From positions 171,824 through 235,823 of the forward strand of contig NZ_VIAQ01000020.1 of assembly GCF_006546655.1 (NCBI RefSeq): a DNA stretch of 64,000 nucleotides, given 5' to 3'. Shown here one piece after another: positions 8,011-16,873 of the stretch. Both the position numbers and the translations under genes were made by a program. The notes under the pieces are model-generated. The model was not told the DNA's origin and searched no databases. It saw nothing but the letters and a program-made list of their open reading frames with translations. Within the stretch, counting starts at the first letter, position 1. Each line of letters begins with the position of its first letter. Origin of the DNA: Methanolobus vulcani (GTDB lineage: Archaea; Halobacteriota; Methanosarcinia; Methanosarcinales; Methanosarcinaceae).

Positions 8011-8987
8011 CATAGCAATTAATCCTTTATATCAGGAATATAAGGACTATTTGCGGGGGCGCATCTTTAGTTGAAATTGATGTTATCTGGTTGGATTTGC
8101 GTGTGGCTAAAAGTATGGCATCGGGTGGTGGTATAAGTGCGACGCCATCTTACACGCTCTATTTTATGTTGACATGATCCAGTACGATTAATCTTTACAA
8201 ACAAAGGTTGCATGATGTTGCTCTATCTATAGCGCAAACATTGAAAATGCTCTGGGTGGCTGGAAGCCTCCTGATATATAAGAGTATAAAGAGTATAGAA
8301 TGCGAAATAACAGAATCCAACTAAGGAAGGTATGGAACGTCAACGTCCCGAATTGACGCTCCATATCGTACACTAAATTCCTATCAGTTGTTTTTCCCCA
8401 AACTTCAGCTCTTCTTCGATAACATCTTACTTATTTGTAAGCTAATGGAAATATATAGCTCAAAAGTCACCTGTATAATCTAAATTGATGTTTTCGTTCT
8501 ATGATCTCTATATTGCTATTATTAGCTAAAACAAACTTGAAGTAGTTTACCTTATGTAAAACATGATGCGATTCACTGAAATAGCATATGACTAAAAAGT
8601 AGACATGTAGGACAGTCATTTGTGGGGTTATTATGTACTCTGGTCCTACAGGCCATGGAAAGAAACTGGGAAACGCATCCCGTAGTGGTAATTGATAGCA
8701 TTTTTCTACAAATAGTTTTACACCGGTTTTCATATAGTAATAAATAATCTATTGTTCTATTTCTTCTTTATATAGTATTAAACATTATCCTGTCTCTTGC
8801 TATTGTTCCAAAGACTACGTATTATGGGCATACATGTAGAGTGAATTTCGGCTTCACCGGAAAATTGAATGCCGCTTTAGATGCTTTTAAGAAGAGAATC
8901 AATTTATAAAAACAAATAAAGAAGGAACAAGTCCTTCGTTTTTAATTATGTATGGTTTACTGTTCGAAAACAATTCCGAATTTATGT
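8011..8987. other. Gene-poor region, about 1 kb, with one strong hairpin
   Basis: No reading frame in this stretch has both a good start and protein-like composition. A frame at 8467-8733 (minus) has no SD site and an unlikely composition. The only clear structure is the hairpin at 8329-8367. Scattered GC-richer patches (8060-8150) may be remains of a decayed element, but I could not identify one. Confidence 0.4.
8329..8367. repeat. 15-bp stem inverted repeat
   Basis: TATGGAACGTCAA (8331-8343) pairs with TTGACGCTCCATA (8353-8365) with one mismatch around the loop CGTCCCGAA. G8329-C8367 and a G-T wobble at 8330/8366 extend the stem. No T-run follows on either strand, so it is not an obvious terminator. 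Confidence 0.5.
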
Positions 8988-9131
8988 TCAGGCGAAAATA
9001 GCAATAGAATCAAATCTTGCAGTTCCTTTCTGTGTCCAGTAACCGCAGTTTTCACAATATTGGATATTTTCGTTTTCACTCAGTTTGGAATTACATTCCG
9101 GACAGTTTTCTAATTTGTTCATTTTTCCCAT
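8988..9131 (-). CDS. Small zinc-ribbon protein (47 aa)
   Basis: A 47-residue frame reads MGKMNKLENCPECNSKLSEN, then IQYCENCGYWTQKGTARFDS, ending IAIFA. Two CxxC pairs (CPEC and CENC) separated by 14 residues make a minimal zinc ribbon. ATG 9131 has AAAGGGG about 11 nt upstream; ATG 9122 is an alternative start. It resembles the short DNA- or RNA-binding zinc ribbons common in methanogens. It stands alone in a gene-poor region, so promoter and partner are unknown. Confidence 0.6.
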   Translation of the reverse strand: MGKMNKLENCPECNSKLSENENIQYCENCGYWTQKGTARFDSIAIFA

Positions 9132-9521
9132 CAAATTTAAAACCCCTTTCTCTTTTTGATAAGCACTTACAGTTAGTCTTCATACTACTTATAGCTAGTA
9201 TATATGGTACTATTTATTACTCCCTGGGATAAATGTATCTATATACATACCATATTTTCTTGTTTCGTATCGGATTAAATTAGTCAATTCTGTAGTGTCT
9301 ATCGGTTGTTTTGTGACGGAAAATCCTAAAAATTACAGTATTAATTATCATTTTGCACAATGATTAAAAATTTTATAATCCTGTAGGATATTTATGATGT
9401 TCATATTTGCAGACATAATTTAAAATCATGAACATGATTCTTTTATACATCGACATAATTATTCTGTATATGCAACAGTAGTATTTCTAATAGATTATCA
9501 TGGCAAAAACGGGATTACAAT
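9132..9521. other. Intergenic region, no gene seen
   Basis: AT-rich sequence without a credible reading frame. Promoter-like stretches such as TTATACATCGACATAATTATTCTG near 9440 could serve the coiled-coil gene that starts at 9522. Confidence 0.3.
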
Positions 9522-10367
9522 ATGAGCGAGGAACTTTTCTATCAGAACCAACTTCAGAACCTTGAAGATATCAAAGCTTCATACTTCAGCCAGCTCGATG
9601 AAGTTGAGAAAAAGCGTGCTGAAATAGCTTTGAAGAAGGAGCAAATTAAAGCTGATGAAGCTCATATAATGGAAGAATACCACAGGATACGTGACGCAAA
9701 AAAGCTGATCACTAAAGAATTCGAAAACCTTTCTCGTAAAAGCGATCTTCTCAAAGAGGCAAAAAAGGAATACGAAAAAAAGCATGTTTCATTCTTAAAG
9801 CTGGAAGCAGAGCTCGCTACTCGTATGGACAGATACGATATTGATACAGCCTCTCTTCAGAAAAGGAATTGTGAACAATATAGGGTTCAACGTGCTCAGT
9901 TTGAAGAAGAGCTAGCTCTTAGGAAAAGGCAAAAAAGACTTGAAAGGACCAGAAACAGGCTGGAATCGAAGGCCAAAGAAATTGCTGAACTAAAAAAAGA
10001 GATTGTTTCCGGTGAGATGGATATTGATATTGAAAATGAGAAGATAGAACGCAGGCGTGAATATGTCAGGCATATGCATGATCTTCTGTCTTCACAGGAA
10101 GAAGAATTCTCATCCCGTGAAAAAGAACTCGTTCAGTTAAAACAAAAGACAGAGGATGAGATCGGTAAGCATGTAACTATTCATAGACAACATCTTGATA
10201 TGATTAAAAAAGATGCAAGGATCGAACAGCAGATGGCATACATCAAGATCCTTGAAGATGATCTCTATGAACTCAAAAATAATCTTAAACAGGCTAATGA
10301 AAAATTAATAAACATGAAGCTCTTTTCAAGCATATTCGAGCAAAATCAGGAGCTCCTTGCAAACTGA
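9522..10367 (+). CDS. Coiled-coil protein (281 aa)
   Basis: Almost the whole protein is a continuous heptad-rich, Lys/Glu-rich coiled coil (for example LEDIKASYFSQLDEVEKKRA, IAELKKEIVSGEMDIDIENE, LKQANEKLINMKLFSSIF). There is no signal peptide or catalytic motif. It is an SMC-like or filament-type structural protein by composition only; function is unknown. The start ATGAGCGAGGAAC lacks a strong SD site and could be leaderless. A predicted structured RNA lies just downstream. Confidence 0.7.
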   Translation: MSEELFYQNQLQNLEDIKASYFSQLDEVEKKRAEIALKKEQIKADEAHIMEEYHRIRDAKKLITKEFENLSRKSDLLKEAKKEYEKKHVSFLKLEAELATRMDRYDIDTASLQKRNCEQYRVQRAQFEEELALRKRQKRLERTRNRLESKAKEIAELKKEIVSGEMDIDIENEKIERRREYVRHMHDLLSSQEEEFSSREKELVQLKQKTEDEIGKHVTIHRQHLDMIKKDARIEQQMAYIKILEDDLYELKNNLKQANEKLINMKLFSSIFEQNQELLAN

Positions 10368-10494
10368 ATATGCAATTAATTTCTTTTTACTTTTCATCCT
10401 GAACTTAATCCAAAATGTATCTTTGTAACTCATTTACAAAAATCAGGATAATTTATAAAAACTTAAATATTACTTAAAATAATCTTCTTAATAA

Positions 10495-10600
10495 GGCACG
10501 GTGGCATGTGTGCAACATGCCTTTGGCGGGAACTCGCATACCAACCAATATTTTACTGAGGGGTGCACGTGCCTTTGCTGTATCACGTATACAACAGCTT
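10495..10600 (+). ncRNA. Candidate structured RNA with closing stem, two inner hairpins and terminator
   Basis: GGCACG (10495-10500) pairs with CGTGCC (10568-10573). Inside are hairpin GGCATGT-GTGCA-ACATGCC (10503-10521) and a second hairpin closed by TTGG/CCAA (10523-10544). A hairpin GCTGTATCACGTATACAACAGC (10577-10598) followed by TTAATTTTAGTTATTATTCTTTTT may terminate it. The TATA-like TTAAATAT (10463-10470) lies about 26 bp before GGCACG, the expected spacing for an archaeal promoter. There is no coding frame inside. Downstream only the 3' end of the convergent kinase gene follows, so a free-standing RNA is more likely than a riboswitch. No known RNA family was recognised. Confidence 0.5.
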
Positions 10601-10620
10601 AATTTTAGTTATTATTCTTT

Positions 10621-12492
10621 TTAATTCACGTCTTTAATAGTAAATGTGAAAGTACTTCCTTTTTCTTTTTCGCTCTCAACCCAAATTTTTCCTCCATGCA
10701 TCTCTACAAACTGCTTAACAAGAGCAAGCCCAAGCCCTGTTCCGCCATATTTCCTTTTGTTTGAAGAATCCACCTGCATGAATGGGTTGAAAATATTTTC
10801 ATGCATATACTTCGGAATTCCTATTCCTGTATCAGTAACAGATATCATAATTTCATCATCTTTCTTTGTAGCAGTGACTGAAACTTTACCATTGTCTGGA
10901 GTGAATTTAATAGCATTACTAAGTAAGTTTAACATTATCTGTTTGAACTTCATTCTGTCAGCTGATATTTCCTTAGTTTCAATATTATTGATTATCTCAA
11001 GGTCTATGTTCTTCATTGATGCCATTGGAAATACGGATGACCTGATATCTTCCATTATATCATAAATACTGAACACTTCCAGGTTCAGTTCCATTTTACC
11101 TGCTTCTACTTTTGATAAATCAAGAATATCATTGATAAGGTCAAGAAGATGTCTTCCTCCATTGTTAATGTGTTGTACATGTCTTTTTTGTTTGTCATTC
11201 AGCTCTCCAAAAATCTCATCTGTCAGTACATCTGAAAAACCAATAATTGCTGAAAGTGGAGTTCTTAGTTCATGGCTCATATTAGCAAGGAATTCGGATT
11301 TCATCCGATTGTTCTCTTCAGCAAGCATTTTAGCTTCTATAAGTGCATCTTCAGCCTTTTTCTTTTCTGTAATGTCATTTGCAAACATAATAAAACGACC
11401 ATCTGAAAGTTTAGATGAGTCAATTCTCACCCAGATGCCAGTTTCATTCTTTCGTCTGATCAGTAACTCTTGACTGGAGAATCCTTTTGTTTCCAATTCA
11501 TGAATACCCTGGATGCTTCTTTCCTTGCATTCAGGATCTACACGTGAATAAACATTCATGGTTAACAATTCATCTTCGGAAAAGCCAGTTAAGGCAGATG
11601 CAGTTTCATTCACTTCCTCAAAGTTACCATTCTCGTTCACAATGAATATTCCATAAGGTGCATTCTCTATGTATGTGCGGAATTTCTTTTCACTTTCGAT
11701 AAGCTTATTTCCAGACTCTTTACGTAAAAGAGCTTCACCAATACCATCGGCTACAACTCTCAGGAGATTGATATCATCTTCGTGCCATCTGCGTTCTTCA
11801 GCACAATCATCAAAGCCGATAAATCCCCAGAGTTCTTCTCCGGCAAAAATAGGTATTATCAGTACAGAAAGAATGCCCTGCTCTTTGAGAATTGATTTTT
11901 CAGGTTCTTCGAGTTCTTCAACGATATGTGCATAGTTTTCTCCAGAAAGCAGAACATGTAGAAGTGTAGGAGCTCCTTCTGAATACGGAAGGTGTTGCAA
12001 TTCAGGATTATCTATCTGGGGTTCAATACCATCTGAAACTTCTTCATATAATTGAGACATGCACAGGCCCAATTCAGTATCATCTTCATTTCTGAATATA
12101 TAGGTTCTGCTATTGTTTACAGTATTATGGACTTTTGCAAGTATGCGTGCAATTATTTCTTCAATATCTTCCGGTTCCTGTAGCAATCGCATACATTCAA
12201 TGGTAGTCAGTTCATAATCAAGTCGTTTTTTAAGTAATGAATCTGCATCAAGCAAATTCTTTCTTGAGTCATTGAGCTCTGTAACTTTCGGTTTCAGGTA
12301 AACGAAAAGCAGAAAACCAGTTGTAATGACAAAAAACATTCCTTTATAGGTCTGAAATTGCATATAGATCTCGGGGTCTGTTATTATCCAGCTGAGTACA
12401 GTATCTGAACCTAATATCCATAAGCCGGCTAAGAATACATAAAATAGAGAAACTTTTAGTGCCAGGTACTTGTTCATTTTAAGATTTTTCAT
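10621..12492 (-). CDS. Membrane sensor histidine kinase (GAF-PAS-HisKA-HATPase)
   Basis: 623 residues. Two transmembrane helices occur at the N terminus (about 10-32 and 46-66), then a short coiled coil, a GAF domain (about 90-260), a PAS domain (about 275-390), a HisKA dimerisation domain with the phospho-accepting His in FLANMSHELRTPLSAIIGF, and a HATPase domain with N box (LLNLLSNAIKFTP), G1 (VTDTGIGI) and G2 (YGGTGLGLALVKQ). It autophosphorylates in response to an unknown signal. No response regulator is adjacent, as is common for methanogen orphan kinases. Its ATG follows GGGGGAAAGCG. Confidence 0.93.
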   Translation of the reverse strand: MKNLKMNKYLALKVSLFYVFLAGLWILGSDTVLSWIITDPEIYMQFQTYKGMFFVITTGFLLFVYLKPKVTELNDSRKNLLDADSLLKKRLDYELTTIECMRLLQEPEDIEEIIARILAKVHNTVNNSRTYIFRNEDDTELGLCMSQLYEEVSDGIEPQIDNPELQHLPYSEGAPTLLHVLLSGENYAHIVEELEEPEKSILKEQGILSVLIIPIFAGEELWGFIGFDDCAEERRWHEDDINLLRVVADGIGEALLRKESGNKLIESEKKFRTYIENAPYGIFIVNENGNFEEVNETASALTGFSEDELLTMNVYSRVDPECKERSIQGIHELETKGFSSQELLIRRKNETGIWVRIDSSKLSDGRFIMFANDITEKKKAEDALIEAKMLAEENNRMKSEFLANMSHELRTPLSAIIGFSDVLTDEIFGELNDKQKRHVQHINNGGRHLLDLINDILDLSKVEAGKMELNLEVFSIYDIMEDIRSSVFPMASMKNIDLEIINNIETKEISADRMKFKQIMLNLLSNAIKFTPDNGKVSVTATKKDDEIMISVTDTGIGIPKYMHENIFNPFMQVDSSNKRKYGGTGLGLALVKQFVEMHGGKIWVESEKEKGSTFTFTIKDVN

Positions 12493-12691
12493 CGCTTTCC
12501 CCCATTCCTGATATTCACGATTTTATTGCTTGATTCAGAATGCTTTTTCAAATCGTATTATGATTATTATATATTAGTATCAAATATATATTATTCACTG
12601 ATGACAGACTGTGTATTTTGTACAAGTAGGACCACTCTTTAATATTGAATCAACAACTTTTAGACATTTAAATTCAATAGGCGTTTCTGAT

Positions 12692-13312
12692 ATGGTTATG
12701 CTCAATGAATTTCTTATATCCGGGATACTTATGGGATTTGCTTCTGGCATCTCTCCGGGACCACTATTGGCAATGACAATTTCAGAATCACTTGAGCACG
12801 GTTCACGTGCAGGGATCAAGGTTGCAGTATCTCCATTTATAACAGACATTCTTATTGTTTCAATAATCTTACTATTTCTTTTGGAATTTGAGAATTACGA
12901 TTCTGTCATTGCCATGATAAGTATTGGAGGGGCTTTTTATCTTATTTATCTTGGAATCTCCTCCCTAAAAACAAAAAACATTAATCTTGAGCTTGAAACA
13001 AAGAAAACAGATTCTTTAAAGAAAGGAATTATCGCAAACTTCCTGAGCCCACATCCATATCTTTTCTGGATTGCAATAGGCGGACCAATTATTTTCAAAG
13101 CTCAGGATACAAGTATCTTTTCAGCAATGCTTTTTGTTGCAGGTTTTTATGGTTTACTGGTTGGTTCAAAAATCATTATTGCAATGCTGGTGGGAAGATC
13201 AAGAACTTTTTTGAAAAACAATTATTATCTATACACAATTAGGTCATTGGGGCTTGTTTATATGGTTTTTGCATTCTATTTCCTGAAGCAGGGATTGGAA
13301 TTGTTGAATTAA
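12692..13312 (+). CDS. LysE/RhtB family amino-acid exporter
   Basis: About 206 residues with six predicted transmembrane helices. The conserved N-terminal ISGILMGFASGISPGPLLAMTI carries the SPGP signature of the LysE/RhtB superfamily, and FLSPHPYLFWIAIGGP matches the second family motif (NPK/NPHP region). It probably exports amino acids or small metabolites. The start is ATG 12692 or 12698; upstream in-frame codons from 12611 would add an unlikely hydrophilic extension. It stands alone, divergent from the kinase gene. Confidence 0.85.
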   Translation: MVMLNEFLISGILMGFASGISPGPLLAMTISESLEHGSRAGIKVAVSPFITDILIVSIILLFLLEFENYDSVIAMISIGGAFYLIYLGISSLKTKNINLELETKKTDSLKKGIIANFLSPHPYLFWIAIGGPIIFKAQDTSIFSAMLFVAGFYGLLVGSKIIIAMLVGRSRTFLKNNYYLYTIRSLGLVYMVFAFYFLKQGLELLN

Positions 13313-13644
13313 AGAAACAGTTGAATCAACAGTAGTTGAAATAAAAAGAAAAAAACAAGAAAACAAACATTCGTATTTAATGCTGGTATAAATCATAAAA
13401 GTGCCCTAACAGCTCAGTGACCTGAAATAAAGCTTATTTTAAAGTCGATTATGTAGCATAGTGACTTATGATTAAGTCAATGTATTTAAAAAACTCTTTT
13501 AGGTATATCCAAATATTTGTATTTTTTTCAATAATTAATTTATATTACTGATATTTAGGCACAAGTTAACACTGTTACACAAAAGTTATATATATCTTAA
13601 TATATAATTTACACTATTATATAAAATGTTATGAGGTTAATATT
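13313..13644. other. Intergenic region, no gene seen
   Basis: AT-rich. TATATATCTTAATATATAATTTACAC near 13588-13612 contains likely TATA elements for the small Cys-rich gene at 13645. Confidence 0.35.
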
Positions 13645-13845
13645 ATGGTAGAATGTGAATTACTTCCTAAATGTGGTTTTTTTAGTAAATACCAGGATTC
13701 CAAACAGGCGGCATGCAGCGGTTTTATTGCCATGTATTGCAAAGGACCAAAAATGGATGAATGCAAAAGAAAAGCTTATAGAAAAGAAAATGGTGTTGCA
13801 CCATCAGACGATATGATGCCAACCGGTTCAATGATTGTAAATTGA
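13645..13845 (+). CDS. Small cysteine-containing protein (66 aa)
   Basis: The protein (MVECELLPKCGFFSKY, then KQAACSGFIAMYCKGPKMDE, then CKRKAYRKENG) has five cysteines, four in a CX5C...CX8C arrangement, as seen in a small family common in methanogens and some bacteria. It may bind a metal or an Fe-S centre. SD site GAGGTTAAT precedes ATG. T-rich sequence (TTTATTTTTTTACTTTTCTTTTTT) after the stop is a likely terminator. Function unknown. Confidence 0.7.
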   Translation: MVECELLPKCGFFSKYQDSKQAACSGFIAMYCKGPKMDECKRKAYRKENGVAPSDDMMPTGSMIVN

Positions 13846-13879
13846 TCACTTTATTTTTTTACTTTTCTTTTTTACAGTT

Positions 13880-14035
13880 TTACAAAAAATCATCTATTGA
13901 GTCGGGAATATCAATTGTCTCGTATCCATATGAATAAACGTTCTTTTTCCTGTCCTGTACAAAACCAACGATTGTAAGTCCACCAGACCTGGCAATATCA
14001 ATGGTAAGGATAGTAGTTGCCTCCTTTTTATATAA
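13880..14035 (-). pseudogene. C-terminal remnant of FdhD-like sulfurtransferase
   Basis: A minus-strand frame with no start reads EATTILTIDIARSGGLTIVG, then FVQDRKKNVYSYGYETIDI, to a TAA at 13880. The pattern (A-x-x-x-A-x-x-x-G-[IL]-T-[IL]-V-G-F-x-x-x-x-x-x-N-[VI]-Y) is the C terminus of FdhD/NarQ, which sulfurates the molybdenum cofactor of formate dehydrogenases. The rest of the gene is missing. Its position next to molybdopterin genes supports the assignment. Confidence 0.5.
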
Positions 14036-14127
14036 CAACAGGGATAACCTTTGACCTCATATTATTTACTTGATAGTTACATACTAAATTACATATTAAA
14101 CATTCACATTTTAAAAGGACATTTCTT

Positions 14128-14868
14128 ATGTTAGACAAGGATGAACTCGAACGTTACAGCAGGCAGATCATGCTCTTTGGTGAGGACGGTCAGGAGCGTC
14201 TAAAAGATGCCTGTGTGTTCATTGCAGGCGCAGGAGGACTCGGATGTCCTGTGGCACTCTATCTTGCAGTGGCAGGTGTAGGTCACTTGCGTATTGCAGA
14301 CAAGGACACAGTTGAGAAAACAAATCTCAACCGGCAGGTGCTTCATTGGGAAAATGACATTGGCAGGGAAAAAGTTCTCTCTGTTGGTGATAAACTTCGT
14401 GAGATTAATCCTCATATTGAGGCAGAGACATTCCACATTACGATCGATGAATCAAATGTAAGGGAGCTTGTAGGTGATGCAGACCTTATTATTGATGCAA
14501 TGGACAATTATCCTGTCCGATATCTTCTCAATCAGATTGCTTATGAAAAAGGAATTCCATTGATCCATGGTGCAATTCGTGGTTTTGACGGTCAGGCAAT
14601 GACAATAATCCCGGGAAAAAGTGCTTGTTTTAATTGTGTTTTCCCATCTCCCACACCAACCGAGGTATTTCCTGTGCTGGGTGTGACTCCGGGGATCATA
14701 GCGATGATACAGGTCAACGAAGCCATCAAATACCTGCTTAAAAAAGGCGATCTTCTGACTGATAGGCTGCTGATATGGAACGGACTTTCTTCAGAGATGG
14801 AATACATGAAAGTTTCCAGAAGGCCTGATTGTAAGATATGCGGCACAGGTTCCAAATTACAGGAGTGA
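14128..14868 (+). CDS. ThiF/MoeB/HesA-family adenylyltransferase
   Basis: 246 residues. E1-like Rossmann nucleotide site GAGGLGCPVALYLAVAGVG, then DKDTVEKTNLNRQVLH (the catalytic R-Q region) and DAMDNYPVRYLLNQ. Two zinc-binding Cys pairs are present: CFNC and, at the C terminus, CKIC. It should adenylate the C-terminal Gly of a MoaD or ThiS-like ubiquitin-fold protein for sulfur transfer. The downstream moaE, 5 bp away, points to molybdopterin synthesis and the MoeB role. No MoaD is encoded beside it. Confidence 0.88.
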   Translation: MLDKDELERYSRQIMLFGEDGQERLKDACVFIAGAGGLGCPVALYLAVAGVGHLRIADKDTVEKTNLNRQVLHWENDIGREKVLSVGDKLREINPHIEAETFHITIDESNVRELVGDADLIIDAMDNYPVRYLLNQIAYEKGIPLIHGAIRGFDGQAMTIIPGKSACFNCVFPSPTPTEVFPVLGVTPGIIAMIQVNEAIKYLLKKGDLLTDRLLIWNGLSSEMEYMKVSRRPDCKICGTGSKLQE

Positions 14869-14873
14869 GATTC

Positions 14874-15281
14874 ATGATTAAGATAACACATGATGATTTT
14901 GATGTAAATGCTATGATTTCAAATGCCAGAACTCCTAAAATGGGTGCATTGGTCACATTTCTTGGAACGGTCAGGGACGATGGCATGGACATGCTTCAAT
15001 TCGAGGTCTACGAAGAAGTGGCCGTCAATGAACTTGAAGCTATAGAAGATGAAGCATTCGGGAAATTTGAAATTGAGAGTGTTGAGGTCATTCACCGTAT
15101 TGGTGACCTTCCTGTGGGAGAGAACATACTCCTGATAATAGTAGGTGCTGGACACCGCAAGGCTGCTTTTGATGCATGTGAATACATCCTTGAGCGTATA
15201 AAGGAAAGTGTCCCCATATGGAAAAAAGAAATTGGAGAATCAGGAGAACGCTGGATTCCCGGGGAAGCCCACAATTCCTGA
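14874..15281 (+). CDS. moaE: Molybdopterin synthase catalytic subunit MoaE
   Basis: 135 residues starting MIKITHDDFDV. Family motifs are GALVTFLGTVRDD, HRIGDLPVGE, AGHRKAAFDACEYILERIKE and the active-site SVPIWKKE with the two catalytic lysines. It transfers sulfur from thiocarboxylated MoaD to precursor Z to make molybdopterin. ATG 14874 has GGAGTGAG seven bases upstream, only 5 bp after moeB, so the two genes form an operon. Confidence 0.93.
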   Translation: MIKITHDDFDVNAMISNARTPKMGALVTFLGTVRDDGMDMLQFEVYEEVAVNELEAIEDEAFGKFEIESVEVIHRIGDLPVGENILLIIVGAGHRKAAFDACEYILERIKESVPIWKKEIGESGERWIPGEAHNS

Positions 15282-15399
15282 TTCAATTTTGAAATTTTTG
15301 TGCTTATTTTGTTCATCGTTCTTCATTTTCGATCCTTACTGAAAATTTAAAGTACAGAACAATATGCACTTTTTGTTCATTTTATTCCTTTTACTTTAT

Positions 15400-16164
15400 T
15401 CAGGAAATTACAATACCGTATTTTGCAAATACTTTTGCAAACGCAAGCCTGAGATTTTCAGCATCTTCCTGCACCTGAATTGCATCCTCAGTTGCTGCTG
15501 ATTCTTCCAGAACCTCTATTGCAGTATCTACAGTTGCAAGTGATTGGTTATAGTTACTATCTGCAGTATATGGAATATCGGCATCTTATACATCCTGCCA
15601 TTCTCTTTTAAGTGTTGGAATGTATGTTGTAACTGTTTCGGTATCATTGATACTTGCCGCATCAATTGCTGCCTCCATGGTCATATGGAAAATAGTAAGA
15701 TAATCTCCCATGTGCAGGACATTGTTCCTTTCATGCAGACTGAAGAAAAGATCCCTCATAGGTTCAAGTCCTGTATGTGCGGCTTCAATGTCTCCTTCTA
15801 CTTCAAGCATTTCCTGTGAATGCTCTGCAATCAGCACTGCTCTTTTAATTTCTGTCTTCCAATCCTTATCATTGACATACATTTCAGGAGGATTTTCTCC
15901 GTATGTATCTGACACGTAGGTCAGCTTGCTTACCAGTTCATCAATAGAAGATGTGGAAGCATTAACATTCTTCTGGCTGGTTGATATCAATGCCTTTACA
16001 TAGGCAGTATTTGCTTCTTCCATAACCTGTGAGAATTCTGTTTCATTTACAACTATGACAGTTGTTTCAGTTTTATCATTCTCACTTGAATCTTCCACAC
16101 ATCCGGATATCACAGCAAGCAATACTACAATAAAAATACATGTGCATAGCAGTTTTGCTTTCAT
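15400..16164 (-). pseudogene. Helical lipoprotein gene interrupted by in-frame TAA
   Basis: From ATG 16164 (SD AGGTGATGAT) it encodes a lipoprotein, MKAKLLCTCIFIVVLLAVISGC, then an all-helical domain (EVEGDIEAAHTGLEPMRDLF, TIFHMTMEAAIDAASIND). The frame meets TAA at 15586 after KREWQDV, then continues without a stop for 61 more codons in the same helical style (YNQSLATVDTAIEVLEESAA, ending FAKVFAKYGIVIS) to TGA at 15400. A CAA-to-TAA change would explain it. The truncated form (192 residues) may still be secreted. The fold resembles four-helix-bundle extracellular domains; role unknown. Confidence 0.6.
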
Positions 16165-16233
16165 ATCATCACCTAAAAGGAGAAAGTCTTTAGCAATATA
16201 TATTTTTCCAATCAAATTATATTATGCGAATTC

Positions 16234-16309
16234 TTCTGAGGTGTGGATACCACGTTAGACGGGCTGGGAACTACTAGGAGGATTCAGAGAAAGAAGCCAC
16301 ACCTCAGGA
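16234..16309. ncRNA. Candidate structured RNA closed by an 11-bp perfect stem
   Basis: CTGAGGTGTGG (16236-16246) is exactly complementary to CCACACCTCAG (16297-16307), enclosing 50 nt. It lies 70 nt upstream of the minus-strand lipoprotein start (16164), so on that strand it would sit in the 5' leader. No T-run follows. It could be a leader element, a standalone RNA or a small mobile-element pair of ends. No family recognised. Confidence 0.4.
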
Positions 16310-16384
16310 CTAAAATTCACTATACCAATGCACTATTATATTTAATATATTTAATAATTTGTGGTATATATTTTCTCCATTAAT

Positions 16385-16729
16385 TCATTTCTCATTTTTG
16401 TCCTGTCTTATGTCCATATATGTGAGTCCCCATTGTGCCAGTGCTTCCAGTACAGGGATAATGGTTTTTCCAAAATCAGTAAGTGAATATTCAACTCTTG
16501 GTGGTATTTCAGGATACATTTTCCTATTCAAAATCCCATCATCTTCCAGTTCCCGGAGTTGTTTTGTCAGCATCCTCGGAGATATGCCGGGCAACATCTG
16601 TTGAAGTGTGTTGTAGCGAAGCACATCTTCTTTTAGCTGCCAGAGTATAAGTGTTTTCCATTTCCCTCCGATAACACCAAGTGTGGCTTCCACAGGGCAG
16701 CTGTATTCAGTATTTTTCATGCTTTCCAA
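16385..16729 (-). CDS. HxlR-family winged-helix transcriptional regulator
   Basis: 114 residues with the family core CPVEATLGVIGGKWKTLILW, LPGISPRMLTKQLRELEDDG and PRVEYSLTDFGKTIIPVLEA. The N-terminal Cys (Cys11) is the residue used for redox sensing in several HxlR proteins. It should bind the intergenic region shared with the divergent flavoprotein gene at 16874 and control it. TTG start, supported by GAGGAG 7 nt upstream; ATG 16720 is an alternative. Confidence 0.92.
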   Translation of the reverse strand: MESMKNTEYSCPVEATLGVIGGKWKTLILWQLKEDVLRYNTLQQMLPGISPRMLTKQLRELEDDGILNRKMYPEIPPRVEYSLTDFGKTIIPVLEALAQWGLTYMDIRQDKNEK

Positions 16730-16873
16730 AATGTCTCCTCCATATTTTTCTTCATATTATCATTACTATACTTTTTGTTAGCTGCTATCAAAAATGACTG
16801 TATACTGTATAAATATAGTGCAAACACATCTACCTTTTGAATATAATACATTTTACAATTCTATCTTAAGGAA

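Noticed and set aside
8467..8733. 88-codon minus-strand frame
   Set aside because: No SD site, aromatic-rich random-looking composition, no domain, and it lies in a gene-poor stretch.
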